Source: Cepaea nemoralis (taxonomy: Eukaryota > Mollusca > Gastropoda > Stylommatophora > Helicidae). From it: a stretch of DNA of 64,000 bases. Position 1 is the first letter of the stretch, and each line of letters opens with the position of its first letter. The notes below the pieces were generated by a model. The model saw only the letters and a list, made by a program, of their open reading frames with translations. It did not search any database and was not told where the DNA came from. The stretch is from contig JACEFZ010021391.1 of assembly GCA_014155875.1 (NCBI GenBank), positions 149,001 to 213,000 on the forward strand, read 5' to 3'. Shown piece after piece: positions 60,660 to 64,000 of the stretch. Both the position numbers and the translations under genes were made by a program.

Positions 60660-61195
60660 ATGAGACACATCACCACCCACTCCCACACAAGCCCCCATTC
60701 ACTCCACCTCCCCCCACCAACCACACACATAACCCATACACATACATTCCCCCAACCCATCACCACAGCCCTACGCCTACACATCTCCTCACACACACAC
60801 AGAGCCTCTCACCACCAACCACACATCCCATCCACACCAGCACCCCAAGCACACACCATTTTTCCCAACCACACATCCCCCACCCACAAACATCCACACC
60901 CTACACACATCTCCCCACCCCTCACAATCCTCTACCCATTCCCATTACCCACATCAATTACTCACCCGCAATCCCGCCTCCACCCCACACCTCCAACCAC
61001 CCAGCCAACACACATTCATCAGCCACACATCCCCACACACACACACATCTCCCCCGTCAACTCACAACCCGCACCTACACCCCAAATTCCGCGCCCACCC
61101 ACAGAATTTCCCATCTCCCCAGCCCTCCTCACAGATCCAGACCACCCCTAAAACACCCCCCACCATCTCCTAACCACACCCGCAACCACCGACAT
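60660..61195. repeat. Nearly G-free CACA-type block, about 0.5 kb
   Basis: The plus strand is composed of C, A and T in CACAC/CACCC steps with very few G. This leaves a 163-codon frame of H/P/T/S residues (60660-61151), which I treat as a composition artefact, not a gene. Confidence 0.85.
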
Positions 61196-61455
61196 ATCAT
61201 ACCGGAAGAGATACCGGAAGAGAGAGACTGCAAGAGGTGATAGGGAGAGATCGGAGAGAGAAGGGGAGATAGGAAGGAGAGAAGCGATAGGGAGAGACCG
61301 GAAGAGAGAGAATTAATAGGGAGAGAGAGATATGGAAGAGATAGGAAGAGAGAGAGAGAGAGAGGTAAGGAGAGATCTAGGAAGAGGGGATAGAGAGACA
61401 GATAGGGAGGGGAGATATAGGGAGAGAGAATAGGGAGTGAGAGAATAGGGAGATC
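61196..61455. repeat. GGGAGAGA-type purine repeat
   Basis: Degenerate 'gatagggagaga' / 'ccggaagagaga' units, the same type as 60360-60490 on the other side of the G-free block. Confidence 0.9.
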
Positions 61456-62550
61456 CCATTCAGGGGTGTCTAGTTGTCATGCATGCGAAGTACCTTGTTT
61501 CCCTGCAGCGAGGCGTCGTCGGCATTTGGGAGGTGACAGTCGAATCAGTTTTCTCATTTTTATGTGTCTAATACGTCCTCTACGTTCTTCTTCCACTTCG
61601 ATGCGGGCCAAACATACATTTGTGTTTAATTTATTGAGTTTTAAACAACACCGTAGTGAAGTAGGATAAAATTATGGATGTTTTCCATAATTGTGTTCTG
61701 TAAGGCTGCGTTACTTTGTGGTATTATAGAGTGTTTACATTTCGCAACTTTAACCGCATTCCACTAATGTTATCCCAGCAGGGAATTGGTTAATTAATAT
61801 GTGTAATCATGCTGACCGATCTACCAGATATGTCGAATCCACTTGTCGCAGAAAACACTGTTTGCTCATAGTAATAAGCACACATTTAAACATCGAGGTG
61901 TACTCAGGAAGCTTCGTGTGCTGGTGAACATCTAACCATCTTCTTGTGTTGGCCGAACGTGTGTTTCGTCAGCTCCGTGACAAGTGTAATCGTGTAGCAC
62001 CTGTGCACGGCTTGTTTGTTGGTAACTTTGAAAGGGGAATGTAAGTTTTCGCTTGGAGAGTAACCTTTCAGTTTAGGAGTATGTTCTGACGTGAGAAAGT
62101 TAAACCGTTTGTTCGTGCCGTTATAGTTCCTTTGAAGTCACCCGTATTATTGGTTTGTTTGTGTTTACAGAGCAATTCAGTTCAGTTTTTGAAATTGCTT
62201 TCTGAACTCCGGTGCCCCAGACCCTCGAAATCAACGCAGGCGACTGCTTATTAATCGCGTCGCGTCTAATTTCGAATCCGAGATTGGTTTTGGGGAAAGT
62301 TGAACTGAACGTCTCACTATCCTTCAGCACAAGATTTAGAAAAGTAGAACATGTTTATTAGAACCTATATAATTTTAGTGAGAAAGGATTATTTTTAATT
62401 AAAACCGAGATATTTTAGGTTAGAAAATAACACGTTGATTTGGATAGTAACAAATACGCTCAGTTTAAAATGTAATACTTGTTCATTTGAATGATTGACA
62501 TTTTAGTCAGAATATTACTGTACGATCGCTTATTAAAAATACTAGTGAGT
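61456..62550. other. Nothing recognised
   Basis: Unique-looking AT-rich sequence. 'aaattgctttctgaactccgg' at 62192 may be a reversed SINE-B core scrap. Confidence 0.4.
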
Positions 62551-62559
62551 ATACGTATC

Positions 62560-62660
62560 TGAAAACTACTGAGGCGTAATCTTGCAAGAAATCACAATCA
62601 GCGAAAGTGCTGAGGTTGACAGCGATAGTCCTGTAAAGGAGAGCGAAAATAAAAGTTGAG
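62560..62660 (+). mobile_element. SINE-B 3' fragment
   Basis: 'gcgtaatcttgcaagaaatc', 'gtgctgaggttgacagcgat' and 'agtcctgtaaagga' are the SINE-B tail; the head is missing. Confidence 0.75.
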
Positions 62661-63329
62661 TATCTAGACAAGTTCCTGGAAGAAAGTACAATAAGAATAC
62701 AGGCATATTACAGAGCTCGTGAGAGATGGAAACACCGGATGACCGGAACTTTCCACCGAAATCTTTGTCAGTGAAAAAAAAAAACCACGAACTAATAAGC
62801 AAAGCTTTTCCTCTTCTTTCTCGTTCAGACTGTTAAAAAACAATTGGTGGAAATATGTTTATGTTTGTGTTTTTCTTTGGCCTTTCCTCCTCCTCATGAG
62901 TTCTATTTCACATCTGCCAGGCCAAAAGATGCACTTGTAAATTAAGTGTAAATAAGAGCTACAGAGGATACTGTTTTGGACTCCTCCTAGGTCGTCTTGA
63001 GACGTTAATAGCAAACGGATCATAGTCAAAACATGGTGTTCAAAAGCAGGCCTAGGCAGAAAGTGGTTTCAATTTCTGACATTTTCCAGGAATATGTATA
63101 TAATCCGCGAGCTAATAATGATGCTATCAAGGCGATGAAACTAAAGCCAATTATATGCCGATGTTAGTACGCCCGTTAGATAGATGTCGAAGTGCGATAA
63201 CGTTAAACGCCAATGAATCCACGTCGTAGTCCAGATGAGAGACTTGGAAGCGAGACCTGACACTGCCAGAGGAGAGGAGAATGACGGGCATCGTCAGCCA
63301 AGCACATAACAAGACTTGGCGTACTTACT
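62661..63329. other. Nothing recognised
   Basis: No features identified. Confidence 0.4.
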
Positions 63330-63865
63330 TGTTCACATAACTTGCTCGCTTCTTTACGTACTACTTACTTACTTACTTACTTAATTCTTTTGATTTACTT
63401 ACTTACTTGTTTACTTTACTTTCTCACTTGCTTTTTCTTGCTTTACTTACTTCAATTTCTTACTTATTTACTTTACTTTCTTCTGCTTACTTACCTTACT
63501 TAATTCCTACTTACTTACATGCTGCTACTTACTTCATTATGCTTACTTTCTGTAACTTACTTAATTGATTGCTTACTGAATTACTTACTTGCTTATTACT
63601 TACTTGACTTACTTGGATTGCTTACTTGTACTTTACTTACTTTTGCTTACTTACCGCGTTGCTTGCTAACTTACTTCTCACTCACTCACTTACTTACTTA
63701 CTTACTTAAATTGCTTGCTAACTTACTCACTTACTTACTTCTCATTCCTTAATCCTTACATACTTACATTACTTACTTCTTATGTACTTACTTACTACTT
63801 GTTTATTTACCTACTTATACTTTGGTGGCTTACTCACGGACTCACTCACTTACTTATTTACTTAC
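63330..63865. repeat. (ACTT)n degenerate array, about 0.5 kb
   Basis: ACTT tetranucleotides with insertions of GA, TG, TC and single bases throughout. The L/Y/T-rich open frame at 63519-63752 is a product of the repeat. Confidence 0.95.
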
Positions 63866-64000
63866 GTTACCAGATACGGAAAGACATATTCAACAAATCT
63901 ACAGCTTTCCAACACACTGATTTTGAAATTCACACTTTTATTCTCCTAGGACCCATGAAGACACAAACACCAGGTCAGCTTCCAGTGTGTATGGTGATGG

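Noticed and set aside
60660..61151. 163-codon His/Pro/Thr-rich protein
   Set aside because: The frame results from near absence of G, and no domain or splice context supports it.

Overview
The window is animal nuclear DNA. One host gene, split by GT-AG introns, is recognisable, and almost everything else is transposable elements (TEs), SINEs, minisatellites and microsatellites. The mix (RTE-like and I-clade LINEs, mariner, Penelope-like and Gmr1-like Ty3/gypsy elements, tRNA-headed SINEs) suggests an invertebrate, perhaps a mollusc or other lophotrochozoan. That placement is inference only.

Host gene, 570-35495, + strand. Seven consecutive coding exons of a sialate O-acetylesterase (SIAE) join with matching phases into 389 codons that end in a stop. 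The 5' exons, including the one with the catalytic-serine block, lie before position 1. The six introns run from 1.6 to 14.3 kb and are filled with repeats.

Introns, 1-35279. They hold a 49-bp minisatellite copied from a LINE, an alternating ABABA array of TE heads, a 1.4-kb 23-bp-unit array, in-frame 42-bp and 33-bp minisatellites, many LINE fragments, and SINEs with clear target-site duplications (TSDs). The last intron holds a 7.8-kb Ty3/gypsy element (26480-34286, - strand). Its two 439-bp LTRs look identical and it has a 5-bp TSD. Integrase lies before reverse transcriptase, the order known from Gmr1-like elements, and the capsid resembles the SCAN domain. Five single-base frame breaks interrupt its coding region.

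Downstream of SIAE, 36060-47475. A Penelope-like reverse transcriptase was split by a non-autonomous LTR element (36666-46759). That element was itself invaded by an internally deleted LINE (38841-39529) and by a full-length LINE (39860-43834). A SINE (46797-47037) also interrupts the Penelope sequence. TSDs give the relative order of most of these events.

Right end, 47.5-64 kb. Two dead mariners, a SINE-plus-flank triplication, LINE 5'UTR-only copies, an unrecognised purine-rich ORF region, a long G-poor CACA-type block between GA-rich arrays, and a 0.5-kb ACTT array. No other host gene is convincing here. I found no RNA gene, CRISPR array or prokaryote-type regulatory site.
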